Shown here one piece after another: positions 1-7,400 of a stretch of 64,000 bases of DNA (its first letter is position 1; every line of letters begins with the position of its first letter). The stretch comes from JBGTCD01 sp041749015 (GTDB lineage Bacteria; Bacteroidota; Bacteroidia; Cytophagales; Cyclobacteriaceae). The stretch covers positions 1 to 64,000 of the forward strand of contig JBGTCD010000064.1 in assembly GCA_041749015.1 (NCBI GenBank), written 5' to 3'. Made by a program: the position numbers and the translations under genes. Under the pieces are notes generated by a model, which searched no databases, was not told the DNA's origin, and worked only from the letters and a program-made list of their open reading frames with translations.

Positions 1-46
1 TTCTTTCTCTTTTCATAATCAGTAAATTTAGCATTTTACGCTTAAC

Positions 47-316
47 TTACTGTCCAGTCAAATGTAGCAAGTCCAAAGTCCAATATGAAGCATAAGCATT
101 ATTAATGAATTGTATATTATTTTGAGCAAGATAGGTCATTGAATCAAATCTAATCGTAAATGAAAATCCACTTTCATGATTATATGGATCAGGTAAATCT
201 GTGGTAATTGTGGTTGCCTTATAATCAAAATAATACCAATCGGTTTCACAGTGACATGCGTTTATAATTACTATAAAGTAGTAAACACATAGAATTTTAA
301 ATGCTTTTGCTATCAT
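47..316 (-). CDS. Small putative lipoprotein, unknown function
   Basis: I do not recognise a family. The ATG at 314-316 gives 89 residues; a GTG 14 codons upstream would also be in frame but puts charged residues before the signal peptide. The N-terminus is a hydrophobic stretch ending in INAC, a plausible lipobox, so export and lipid anchoring are likely. The mature part is rich in Tyr, Asp and Thr and has no visible domain. Base composition is AT-rich like the next gene, unlike the housekeeping genes further right, which suggests accessory content. Confidence 0.5.
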   Translation of the reverse strand: MIAKAFKILCVYYFIVIINACHCETDWYYFDYKATTITTDLPDPYNHESGFSFTIRFDSMTYLAQNNIQFINNAYASYWTLDLLHLTGQ

Positions 317-545
317 GATTGTATTGAAAATAATTTTGTCCGATTTTTTATTAGACACATATTTTTGTCATATGGTTGAAACGCCGTGCTTTTTTTTATT
401 AACACACAATGATTTGCACATAGGAATAGTAGCCCTTTAAAAATGTAGCCATTTTTTGACTGAACTATTACTGTCCTTGAAAGATCTATAATATAGGATT
501 GAGGAAGGAATTCGCAACTATATCTAACGGGCTGTTTTATAAGTT

Positions 546-980
546 TTATTTTCTTGAATCAGATAGTTTCGAATATAAGCCTCCATCCAGGATATAAATC
601 TCAAATAGTGTATTTCCATCATCCCAAATAGCCGTTTCATTTTTTATTTTCGGTTTTCCTAGATATTCATATTCTGATATTTTCTCCGCTAGATCATTTT
701 CATTGTTATATAAAAAAATCATTGATATTATTTTACCCTCCTTATCAGTCAAAAGTTCGATGGAGTTTGCGCCACCAAAAATCCCTTTTTTTAGATAATT
801 ATGGCTTTGTTTTTTCTCAATTAAAGAATCGAAATTTGCAATATTAGCATCAAGCTCAATTCTTCCATATAGTCCCAAATCTATGTGGCGAAAAATTTCT
901 TCTGAATTAATTTGTTGAGTAGTTCTGCAGGTTGGCAACAGAAAAATAAACATCAAAGCCAAGTAGTAATTATATTTCAT
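546..980 (-). CDS. Putative lipoprotein, unknown function
   Basis: A 144-residue protein whose first 18 residues form a short basic and hydrophobic signal ending LPTC, a good type II signal peptide. The mature domain has alternating hydrophobic and charged segments that suggest a small alpha/beta fold, but I recognise no family. It stands alone with AT-rich flanks. Function is not inferred. Confidence 0.6.
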   Translation of the reverse strand: MKYNYYLALMFIFLLPTCRTTQQINSEEIFRHIDLGLYGRIELDANIANFDSLIEKKQSHNYLKKGIFGGANSIELLTDKEGKIISMIFLYNNENDLAEKISEYEYLGKPKIKNETAIWDDGNTLFEIYILDGGLYSKLSDSRK

Positions 981-1030
981 TTAATTAAAAATATCACCAA
1001 TAGTTTATAAATGCAAATGATCTGGCTGTT

Positions 1031-1051
1031 GGCTTTTAGCTGTATGCTGTT
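1031..1051 (+). repeat. Spacer repeat, inverted relative to 7376-7396
   Basis: The 21 bases here match the reverse complement of 7376-7396 at 20 positions (a GGCTTTTAGCTG-type phrase). Both copies lie between genes. This looks like a low-complexity intergenic repeat. Neither copy has a coding role that I can see. Confidence 0.4.
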
Positions 1052-1140
1052 TGCATGATCGGAATCTTGGGCACCTAAAACCAATCGTCATTTCTAATCC
1101 TGGTATTGCAAGTCCTTAAAACTTAATTGGGATGCGTTTT

Positions 1141-2265
1141 TTATTTGAATAGTTTGATATAATCATCAAACCAATATTGTTTCCCTCTTTTCGCTCCTGT
1201 AATTTCTTTTAGGATTCCGAGATGTTCTAGCTCACTAACTAGCTTGTATGCAGATGGAAGTGAAAGTTTTGTTAGGTCAGCAACTTTCTGAACATTGATT
1301 AGGGGTCGTAAATAGAGTTGGCTAATAACTACTCTTGCGTTGCTTGTTCTTGCACCTAAACCTTGAATTTTCGTATCCACTTCCTTTTGGAGTTTCATAA
1401 TACTATCAAAGGTCACTATACTTCCTTTAGCAGTTTCAATGATTCCCACGAGAAAGAATTTGAACCACTGCTTGATATCGTTTGATGACCTTACCTTCAT
1501 TAAGTTGTCGTAATACAATTGTCGATTCCTCTCAAAGAAGTCGGATAAGTAAAGTATTGGTTTCTTCAAAATCCCTTTTTCTACTAAGTATAGAGTGATT
1601 AAAAGACGACCAACACGTCCATTGCCATCTAAAAATGGATGAATCGTTTCAAACTGATAATGTATAATAGCAATTCTCAATAAATGAGGTAATCTGATTT
1701 CTGTGTTGTGAGAAAATTTTTCCAAATCCCCCATTAAGCGAGCGACTTCTTGGTGAGGTGGAGGAATGAATATGGCATCAGGTATTGAGGCTCCTCCGAT
1801 CCAATTTTGACTTGCTCTAAACTGTCCTGGTATTTTGTGTTTTCCACGAACACCTTGAAGAAGGACTTTATGAGCCATTTTGATAAGCCTGGATGATAAG
1901 GGTAATTCATCAAGTGACTTAATTGCAGAGTTTAGGGCGTTAATGTAATTTTGAACTTCTTCCCAATCGTCTCGTTGATCTTCCGAAATTTCTTCTTTGT
2001 CCTGCAATGCCTCTTCAATATTGGTTTTTGTACCTTCAATTTTACTTGATTTGGTGGCTTCCTTTATCACGTGCATGGAAATAAATAAATCAATATTAGG
2101 AGTGTGCTCGGAGTACATGTCAAGCCGCCCAAGTTGTCTGTCTGCCTGACTTAATAGTTCTATTACTTCCATATCATCAAGTACCCAATCTCGATTTATT
2201 TCTTCTGGAACAAAGCTTCTGAAGGTTCCTTGATTGATATAGTTGCCCGCTTTAAAGTTTTTCAC
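1141..2265 (-). CDS. Fic family protein, class II self-inhibited, with C-terminal winged helix
   Basis: Fic enzymes usually transfer AMP from ATP to a hydroxyl side chain of a target protein. The 374 residues contain the core motif HPFLDGNGRVGR at 209-220, with catalytic His209 and the anion-binding GNGR. An inhibitory helix motif SSKIEG lies at 73-78, where Ser73 and Glu77 fit S/T-x-x-x-E-G/N, so this is a class II protein with N-terminal self-inhibition. Residues about 305-372 form a winged-helix DNA-binding domain. No FicA-type antitoxin gene is adjacent. The target is unknown; autoregulation through the winged helix is an inference. Confidence 0.93.
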   Translation of the reverse strand: MKNFKAGNYINQGTFRSFVPEEINRDWVLDDMEVIELLSQADRQLGRLDMYSEHTPNIDLFISMHVIKEATKSSKIEGTKTNIEEALQDKEEISEDQRDDWEEVQNYINALNSAIKSLDELPLSSRLIKMAHKVLLQGVRGKHKIPGQFRASQNWIGGASIPDAIFIPPPHQEVARLMGDLEKFSHNTEIRLPHLLRIAIIHYQFETIHPFLDGNGRVGRLLITLYLVEKGILKKPILYLSDFFERNRQLYYDNLMKVRSSNDIKQWFKFFLVGIIETAKGSIVTFDSIMKLQKEVDTKIQGLGARTSNARVVISQLYLRPLINVQKVADLTKLSLPSAYKLVSELEHLGILKEITGAKRGKQYWFDDYIKLFK

Positions 2266-2463
2266 AATCTTTTAATTAATTCACCTGCTAATTTAAGAAA
2301 AATAGTGAAAACTTAAATAGTGATGGGGATTTTTAAATATAAAGGTATAATTCTTTAATAGGGAGGGCTGTTTTTAAATGTATCCCTACGGATTCGAGCT
2401 TGGAGAAGGTGGCGATTTTCACACAAATGTTGATCCGGAGCACAAAACTTTCGGCTATCGGCT
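2266..2463. other. Intergenic stretch with no intact gene
   Basis: This holds the upstream region of the Fic gene (2266-2340, AT-rich) and then a stretch with short open frames but no start and domain I can support. It borders the serpin scar on its right. Confidence 0.5.
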
Positions 2464-2619
2464 GTAGTACAAACGAAACCCGAATACATCAAGGTAGAAG
2501 AGGAAAAAAACACTAACTCCACAAAAAAATTCTTCGCCCGGCAGCCCTTCCTCTTCCTCCTGATTGATGAGGCTCAGAAAAACATCCTGATTATGGGCAG
2601 GTATGTTAGTACGCCGTAA
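2464..2619 (+). pseudogene. 3' remnant of a serpin gene
   Basis: The frame ending at TAA 2617-2619 encodes the typical serpin C-terminus: FFARQPFLFLLIDEA at 2530-2574, followed by ILIMGRYVSTP just before the stop. Known serpins end with an F-x-A-D-H-P-F-L-F-x-I block and then a G-x-V-x-P tail, so the match is specific. In-frame sequence runs back to about 2464; a TGA lies about 33 bases further upstream, and neither the large N-terminal body nor the hinge region is present. Intact serpins inhibit proteases by a conformational trap. This piece cannot do that and is a gene relic. Confidence 0.75.
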
Positions 2620-2622
2620 AAA

Positions 2623-2664
2623 TCAGAAAGGATACGCTATCGCAAAATTGAATATGTCCGGATC
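2623..2664 (-). pseudogene. 3' remnant of a tamL-like Omp85 gene
   Basis: Read on the minus strand, these bases encode DPDIFNFAIAYPF and a TGA stop. The last codons of the intact tamL at 7401 encode LIFNFAIGYPF and a stop, and the DNA of the two 3' ends agrees at about 27 of 30 positions. A C-terminal Phe after an amphipathic strand is the outer-membrane barrel end signal. Only about a dozen codons remain. It converges on the serpin remnant, stop to stop with 3 bases between them. Confidence 0.65.
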
Positions 2665-2672
2665 ATAATTAA

Positions 2673-3386
2673 CTATTCAATGACCTGAAAAGTAAATGAG
2701 CCTTTTTGTTCATAAAAGAAATTAATGGGGGCGGGATTTTCCAAAGATTCAGCTTTGCAATGCTCTTTGAATAACTCGAAGTTCGTAGCGCCTTCATTGA
2801 TTACAAAATAAAATGCTTCATACACCGGAATTCTTCTTGCACCATCAGGAGTGTTTTCTAATTTTATTATTGGCCTAAAATCAATTTGTTCATGTATTCC
2901 AATAGGCCAGAGAAAATTAATTGTAAATATTCCGTCTCCATTAGGTAGTAAACCTATTCTGTAATTATAATTACCCGGCACGTAATTAAAATTTACGTAT
3001 CCACAGAATAGCGTATTATCTTCTAAACCCCCAATTTGATTGAAGATGCTAAAGTAGTTGAATGCTGGTTGTTGGTCACTTATATTTTTTGTTTTATCAA
3101 CTAGTTTTCGAAGGCAGATTTTTGATTTAAAATCGAAGTTTTCCAGCCTATAGTATTTGCCGGAATGAAATTCTTCAAGCGTATCAGGGAAACTGCCAGA
3201 AATCCAAATAGTATCACCCAATTGAATTTGCTCTCCGGGAGGACTAATTGTAATCGGAATGAGGAATGCCATAAAAACGAATTCAGGATCATCGTCAGCT
3301 CCGCATCTGGAACCTGTCAAGATAAATAAAATCAGTAGTAACAGGCTCATGGAGCCTATTACTACTTTTTTAAAATTACCAGCCAT
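2673..3386 (-). CDS. Putative secreted or lipoprotein, downstream partner of a metalloprotease-like lipoprotein
   Basis: The ATG at 3384-3386 gives 237 residues and a clean N-terminal signal with a long Leu/Ile core, followed by TGSRC, a weak lipobox. A longer in-frame start 18 codons upstream lies deep in the previous gene and precedes the signal, so I reject it. The start overlaps the end of the upstream gene (stop at 3376) by 11 bases, so the two are probably translationally coupled. The mature part looks like a beta-rich domain with phrases such as GDTIWISGSFPD. I recognise no family. Confidence 0.65.
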   Translation of the reverse strand: MAGNFKKVVIGSMSLLLLILFILTGSRCGADDDPEFVFMAFLIPITISPPGEQIQLGDTIWISGSFPDTLEEFHSGKYYRLENFDFKSKICLRKLVDKTKNISDQQPAFNYFSIFNQIGGLEDNTLFCGYVNFNYVPGNYNYRIGLLPNGDGIFTINFLWPIGIHEQIDFRPIIKLENTPDGARRIPVYEAFYFVINEGATNFELFKEHCKAESLENPAPINFFYEQKGSFTFQVIE

Positions 3387-5319
3387 AACTTGTAACGAGA
3401 GTGTTAACTTGAGTAGCCTGATTGTTACCGTTATTCGCAAGAATAGCTGCCTTTAAATTTTGGATGCTGGTTGAGCCTTGATGGAATCCTTTGAAAATCC
3501 CATTAATGGTATACCCACTAACTGCATCATTTATTAATGTTATGCCAGGTTCACCAGAATCTATCAGGTCATGGTGCATTCCCCATGGAATCCAGCCTCT
3601 TGAGAACGAGCCATTGAATGCCGCAACAGGAACCGAATCATCCCTTCCTTGAAATTCAAGGAAAAAATGTTCATCATCTCGTATTGTTGGGTTACTTATG
3701 TATTTAGTTCTATTAAAAGTCGAGCCAATAAAAAATCCCCAGCTTTCGGCAACGGCAATGTAACCGGCGTGTGAACCGTTTTTATTCCCATATCCTCCAT
3801 TAGCCACAATTCCTGCAATCACATTGGTCCAATAGTTATTACCAACTTTATTGTAATGAATGGTGTGACCAAACTCATGAAAAAACAATTGGCTAATGTC
3901 TTTTGCAAATCTTGTATTTCCGGTATGGTCTTGTAGACGCATGGTAACATCGGGCAGATAATTTTGAACAATTCTTTTGGCAGCAGTGCCAATACCTGGT
4001 AGTAAAAAATCAATTGCAGCAGAGATTAATGATGAGTTAGCTATTGCCCGCAACATGGGTGCCGAAGCCCCACTAGTATGAACGGAAGAAATCCAAATAT
4101 TCAGCTTATATCCATTTCCAGGCGAGAATTGACCTATATTGTTGTTGACACAATATTGTCGCGTTTCCCATAGAGTATTAAGACTATGTGCTGCCGCAAA
4201 TTGAAGAGAAGAAATTTGGTTTGCATTCGAAGTATAAGGAAAGGTAAATTGAATGTTCTCCAAGCTGGATTTTTCAAAAAGGCCTAAGTTTTTTTTGAGC
4301 GGAAAAACATATTGCCATAATTTTAATGACCCATTGATTCCGCGAACATTTGCCCAGTTATTTTTAAACTTAACTATTACCTGGGCTTTTTGCCGGTACC
4401 CTTTATTAATGTAGAAAGCACCATTAGCATTGGTGAAAGTGCTTTTGATTTTGAGATATCTTCTTGATTTTACTTTCACACCCTTTAATGGTACGTTCAG
4501 ATTGGTGGAATTATCCCTTACACGTATTATTCCAGAAGGGTAGTATCTTATACTTTCCGTCCGGCTGTCTACCGAGCTGTTATGTTCAATTATTTCATCA
4601 TAATGGCCGGCCAACTTCATGGCTTCATTGTACAATTCAATCAAATCAATCCCTGCATCTAATAAATGCTTTGTCGTTTTTTTTACCAGATCTTCTGGTA
4701 GTGTTTGGTTTTCTCTATAATAAATGCGTGGATCGGTTCCACACACATAAGGCGCACCCCATTCATCATAACAATGCCCACCACCTGGATCTGGACTAGG
4801 TATCCATGGGTCTTCTTCAGGGTCTTGTTCATCCCCGGCATCCTCATCAAAGAGTATCACCTGGGAAATAATAGTATGGGGTACAGACTGTACTATACTG
4901 TAATTTACCGGTATGAGGGTATAGAAATAATTTAGTGAATCGGGCATTCCCGGATGGTTATAATAATCCCCTGAGTAACTTACATGCTGATCTAATGGCT
5001 CGTTCCATAACTCATATCCCAAGTCATTCAATAGCATAATCTGATCCAAGTTCTGTGGACTGAACCTAATGTAGTTATGAGTGGTAGAAGGAGCAGCAAC
5101 TTCGATTCTATTATTCGACCGCGAAATAATGTTATCAAATGCCTCCAAAATATTATCCGTTGCGAAGGGATTGTTTAATGCCGCAGTTGGCTCAATCTCG
5201 TCGATTGGGGCAATCTTAACGTCATCCTCAAAATTACATGTTGCCATCAATCCTAATAGAAACAATAAAGAAACCTTAACTAAAAGGCTGCCAGGTTGAA
5301 TAGATGTTTTCATAATCAC
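3376..5319 (-). CDS. Lipoprotein with HEFGH motif, putative zinc metalloprotease
   Basis: The 647 residues start with a lipoprotein signal ending LMATC. A carboxypeptidase-regulatory-like beta-sandwich follows around residues 245-310 (phrases VPLKGVKVKSRR, TNANGAFYINKG). The motif HEFGHTIHY sits at 481-489, giving His481, Glu482 and His485 of an HExxH zinc site; Glu525 in AESWG is a candidate third ligand. These point to a metalloprotease anchored in the envelope. No named peptidase family is evident. It is the first gene of a two-gene unit with the overlapping lipoprotein downstream. Activity is inferred from the motif alone. Confidence 0.7.
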   Translation of the reverse strand: MIMKTSIQPGSLLVKVSLLFLLGLMATCNFEDDVKIAPIDEIEPTAALNNPFATDNILEAFDNIISRSNNRIEVAAPSTTHNYIRFSPQNLDQIMLLNDLGYELWNEPLDQHVSYSGDYYNHPGMPDSLNYFYTLIPVNYSIVQSVPHTIISQVILFDEDAGDEQDPEEDPWIPSPDPGGGHCYDEWGAPYVCGTDPRIYYRENQTLPEDLVKKTTKHLLDAGIDLIELYNEAMKLAGHYDEIIEHNSSVDSRTESIRYYPSGIIRVRDNSTNLNVPLKGVKVKSRRYLKIKSTFTNANGAFYINKGYRQKAQVIVKFKNNWANVRGINGSLKLWQYVFPLKKNLGLFEKSSLENIQFTFPYTSNANQISSLQFAAAHSLNTLWETRQYCVNNNIGQFSPGNGYKLNIWISSVHTSGASAPMLRAIANSSLISAAIDFLLPGIGTAAKRIVQNYLPDVTMRLQDHTGNTRFAKDISQLFFHEFGHTIHYNKVGNNYWTNVIAGIVANGGYGNKNGSHAGYIAVAESWGFFIGSTFNRTKYISNPTIRDDEHFFLEFQGRDDSVPVAAFNGSFSRGWIPWGMHHDLIDSGEPGITLINDAVSGYTINGIFKGFHQGSTSIQNLKAAILANNGNNQATQVNTLVTSYGW

Positions 5320-5582
5320 ATATATTTAAGTTATGGACCAAATATAATAATATTTTAAAATTTTTTATTACATGAGTTAAAAATTTTTTAGTCTGTCAAA
5401 AGCGTATTTTTATAACGCGTATACTTGTTAACCTTTTAATTACGATTTTGAGGATGTCCACCCTAGGACTTCGATTAAACCCGTAGTCACTCTTTAAGGC
5501 AGGTGCTGGGCTACTTGTAAAGTTAAACATTCAAGCCATTTGGCTAAAATGGATAGCTTAAATCGGGGCTAATAAAAGAATT

Positions 5583-6227
5583 TTATTTAGTTTTAAGGTC
5601 AATATAATCATTGTGTGCGGCCTTTAAATAGCGTATGGCCTCTTCTTCATTGATTACCGATTGGATTATGACCCTGTCATCCACTTTGTTGTTGGACAGC
5701 CAGGTTTGTAAGATGTCTAATACACCCGGGTAGTGATGATTTAATGCTTCCAATGAATTGACTTCCTCCCAGGTGGATTGCACCGGCAGGGCAATCAGTT
5801 TGCCATCACCCTGACCGGAGTCGGTCATTTCAATTAATCCAATGATGCGGCAAGTCACTATGCTGCCACGCTCGATATGCTCTCCCAGAACGAAAACATC
5901 CACCGGGTCTCCATCCCCGCCTTTGTCTTCGCGCAAAAGCGTTTGTGGCACAAAACCATAATTGGCAGGGTAGGCCAGGTAATTGACTACCCGGAACGAA
6001 TCCGAGGTAATCCGCTCCCATTCTATCTGACCCGTTTCTTTATCAACTTCCCATTTTTGGTTGGTGCCTGCCGGGATCTCGATCACCACATTCACCATAG
6101 AATCAGTTGTGAATGCCACAACATCGTGGAGGAGATTTGGGGTTTCAGTGTCGGTGCTTTCGACCCTGCCCAGATCGCCACAGGCATTGAGGATGATTAT
6201 TATTAATGCCGTGTAGAATGGTTTCAT
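5583..6227 (-). CDS. Lipoprotein inorganic pyrophosphatase (family I)
   Basis: Family I pyrophosphatases hydrolyse PPi to phosphate with Mg ions. The 214 residues carry the expected blocks: VVIEIPAGTNQKWEVDKE, YPANYGFVPQT, the metal-binding GDGDPVDVFVLG and DSGQGDGKLIALP. Unusually, the protein begins with a signal peptide ending LNAC, so it should be an exported lipoprotein and not cytosolic. A second, signal-less pyrophosphatase at 18748 can serve the cytosol. A minus-strand -7 element TAGTTTTG is visible at 6289-6296, about 60 bases upstream of the start. It stands alone as a gene. Confidence 0.9.
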   Translation of the reverse strand: MKPFYTALIIIILNACGDLGRVESTDTETPNLLHDVVAFTTDSMVNVVIEIPAGTNQKWEVDKETGQIEWERITSDSFRVVNYLAYPANYGFVPQTLLREDKGGDGDPVDVFVLGEHIERGSIVTCRIIGLIEMTDSGQGDGKLIALPVQSTWEEVNSLEALNHHYPGVLDILQTWLSNNKVDDRVIIQSVINEEEAIRYLKAAHNDYIDLKTK

Positions 6228-6532
6228 GGTGGAATTAATGGTTGTTTTATGTTAATAAAGGCACTTTAATATGGTTGCCCTTTTTCGGCAAAACTATATG
6301 TAATTAAATATAATTTGATTCAAAAGCTTAATTTTATATGCTTTGAGATATAAATAATGAGAAAGAAAAATAAGCATTAACCCATCCATTTTGAGGTTTG
6401 GGTTTGCCTCGAATTATTCACCGCAAATATGCGGTGATTAAATTGCATTTTCACCGCAAACAGGATTTAAGGGGTGATGTAGATGGGTTTTCAACCCTAC
6501 TTCTTATGTGTTGTTGCCCAATGCGTGGACGT
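6228..6532. other. Intergenic region with promoter of the lipoprotein pyrophosphatase and one hairpin
   Basis: The 5' part is the upstream region of the minus-strand pyrophosphatase, with TAGTTTTG at 6289-6296 as a -7 candidate. The 3' part follows the stop of the DUF3010 gene and holds the hairpin at 6419-6436. No coding frame is convincing. Confidence 0.5.
6419..6436. other. Perfect hairpin CACCGCA-AATA-TGCGGTG
   Basis: Seven-base arms at 6419-6425 and 6430-6436 enclose a 4-base loop, and the palindrome extends imperfectly through AT-rich flanks (6411-6445). It lies about 100 bases beyond the DUF3010 stop. No T-tract follows on either strand, so a simple terminator is not clear. Confidence 0.5.
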
Positions 6533-6949
6533 TCATTCTCTATTCAACAAATAGTAAGCAAGTTTGGTAGCATTCTCCTGATAGTTGTGGTCAAATGGCA
6601 CCGATAAAGCATTCTTTTTATAGTACGCCGCCACAGTTCTCGGAGACACAAATTCAACCGCTGCCTTGTCATAGCATTGAATTAATCCTTCCAGCTTAAA
6701 GGAATATGTAGAAGAAGAGAATCTACCCTTTGTTTGCCTTGCGAGTATAGCAATGGTATCTGGGTTGATGCTATTGAAAAAAGCGAATATCGCTGATTGA
6801 AAATTTTTAATTTCACTGTTGTCCTGGTCATCCTTGATTTCAAGATATCTGAACGCTCCGGTCAAATTGATAAAGGTACCCTGGCTATCTTTTTCCAAAG
6901 CAAAACAGATGGCTCTCTTTTTATCAATTTCAATTCCGATTGCTTTCAT
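6533..6949 (-). CDS. DUF3010 family protein, RuvC/RNase H-like fold
   Basis: 138 residues matching the DUF3010 pattern: an N-terminal MKAIGIEIDKKRAICFALE strand pair, then AILARQTKGRFSSSTYSFKLEG, then VEFVSPRTVAAYYKK. In characterised DUF3010 members this layout corresponds to a compact RNase H-like fold, but a biochemical role is not established to my knowledge. The gene is monocistronic, with tandem hairpins upstream (7060-7130) and one downstream (6419-6436). The acidic residues that would make an active nuclease are not clear by reading. Confidence 0.75.
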   Translation of the reverse strand: MKAIGIEIDKKRAICFALEKDSQGTFINLTGAFRYLEIKDDQDNSEIKNFQSAIFAFFNSINPDTIAILARQTKGRFSSSTYSFKLEGLIQCYDKAAVEFVSPRTVAAYYKKNALSVPFDHNYQENATKLAYYLLNRE

Positions 6950-7059
6950 TTAGATTGGGTTTTTTATAGGACATGACAATTTGCAGGTACACGCAGGCAG
7001 GGATTTTTACAAATCTGCGAAGAACTGATCTTCAAACTTACCCCTATCCTTCCAAACGT

Positions 7060-7090
7060 AGCACCAAGCCCCTTCTTGCGTATTGGTGCT
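7060..7090. other. Inverted repeat AGCACCAA ... TTGGTGCT
   Basis: Perfect 8-base arms at 7060-7067 and 7083-7090 with a 15-base GC-richer loop. It abuts the second palindrome with a single base between them. It may be part of a terminator or leader structure. Confidence 0.5.
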
Positions 7091-7091
7091 A

Positions 7092-7130
7092 AATTATCGA
7101 AACTTGTAAAAAATGTAGGTTTCGATAATT
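7092..7130. other. Perfect 12-base inverted repeat AATTATCGAAAC ... GTTTCGATAATT
   Basis: Arms at 7092-7103 and 7119-7130 pair perfectly around a 15-base loop, and two further pairs (CT/AG) form outside if one base is bulged. A 12-base perfect arm is unlikely by chance in a short gap. It may be an operator for a dimeric regulator or an RNA hairpin. Confidence 0.6.
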
Positions 7131-7375
7131 AGAGGAGTCTTGTATGGCAAAATGTACACTATCAATCTGTTCCTTCCTGAAATCTTCACTAAATCAACGT
7201 CTTCTTCTCTCTTCGGTTGTCATAATAAGTTAAATTTAAAAAAACTTATCCACATTATTGACGTCAACCTATATCATGAGAGAACAACACTAATCAGGGA
7301 AGTTCATTCGTTAAGCACTTTGCCGTTAAAAGAATCGATACGGCCTTAGAATGAAGAAAACTAGAGCCAATAGCC

Positions 7376-7396
7376 AACAGCAAACAGCTAAAAGCC
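7376..7396 (-). repeat. Spacer repeat, inverted copy of 1031-1051
   Basis: Lies just after the tamL stop, in the phrase that includes CAGCAAACAGCTAAAAGCC. It matches 1031-1051 on the other strand at 20 of 21 positions. Confidence 0.4.
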
Positions 7397-7400
7397 GGCC

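Larger units (their letters stand above)
6950..7400. other. Intergenic region with two adjacent stem-loops
   Basis: A 450-base gap between the DUF3010 start and the tamL stop, both on the minus strand. It contains two neighbouring inverted repeats (7060-7090 and 7092-7130) and, near its right end, a spacer repeat (7376-7396). The short plus-strand frame at 7140-7349 has no domain or signal and I do not call it. Confidence 0.5.

Noticed and set aside
1141..2265. Fic toxin-antitoxin pair
   Set aside because: No antitoxin gene is adjacent and the inhibitory motif is in the same protein.
7140..7349. Plus-strand frame of 69 codons in the tamL/DUF3010 gap
   Set aside because: No signal, domain or promoter; the region is better explained by palindromes and spacer repeats.
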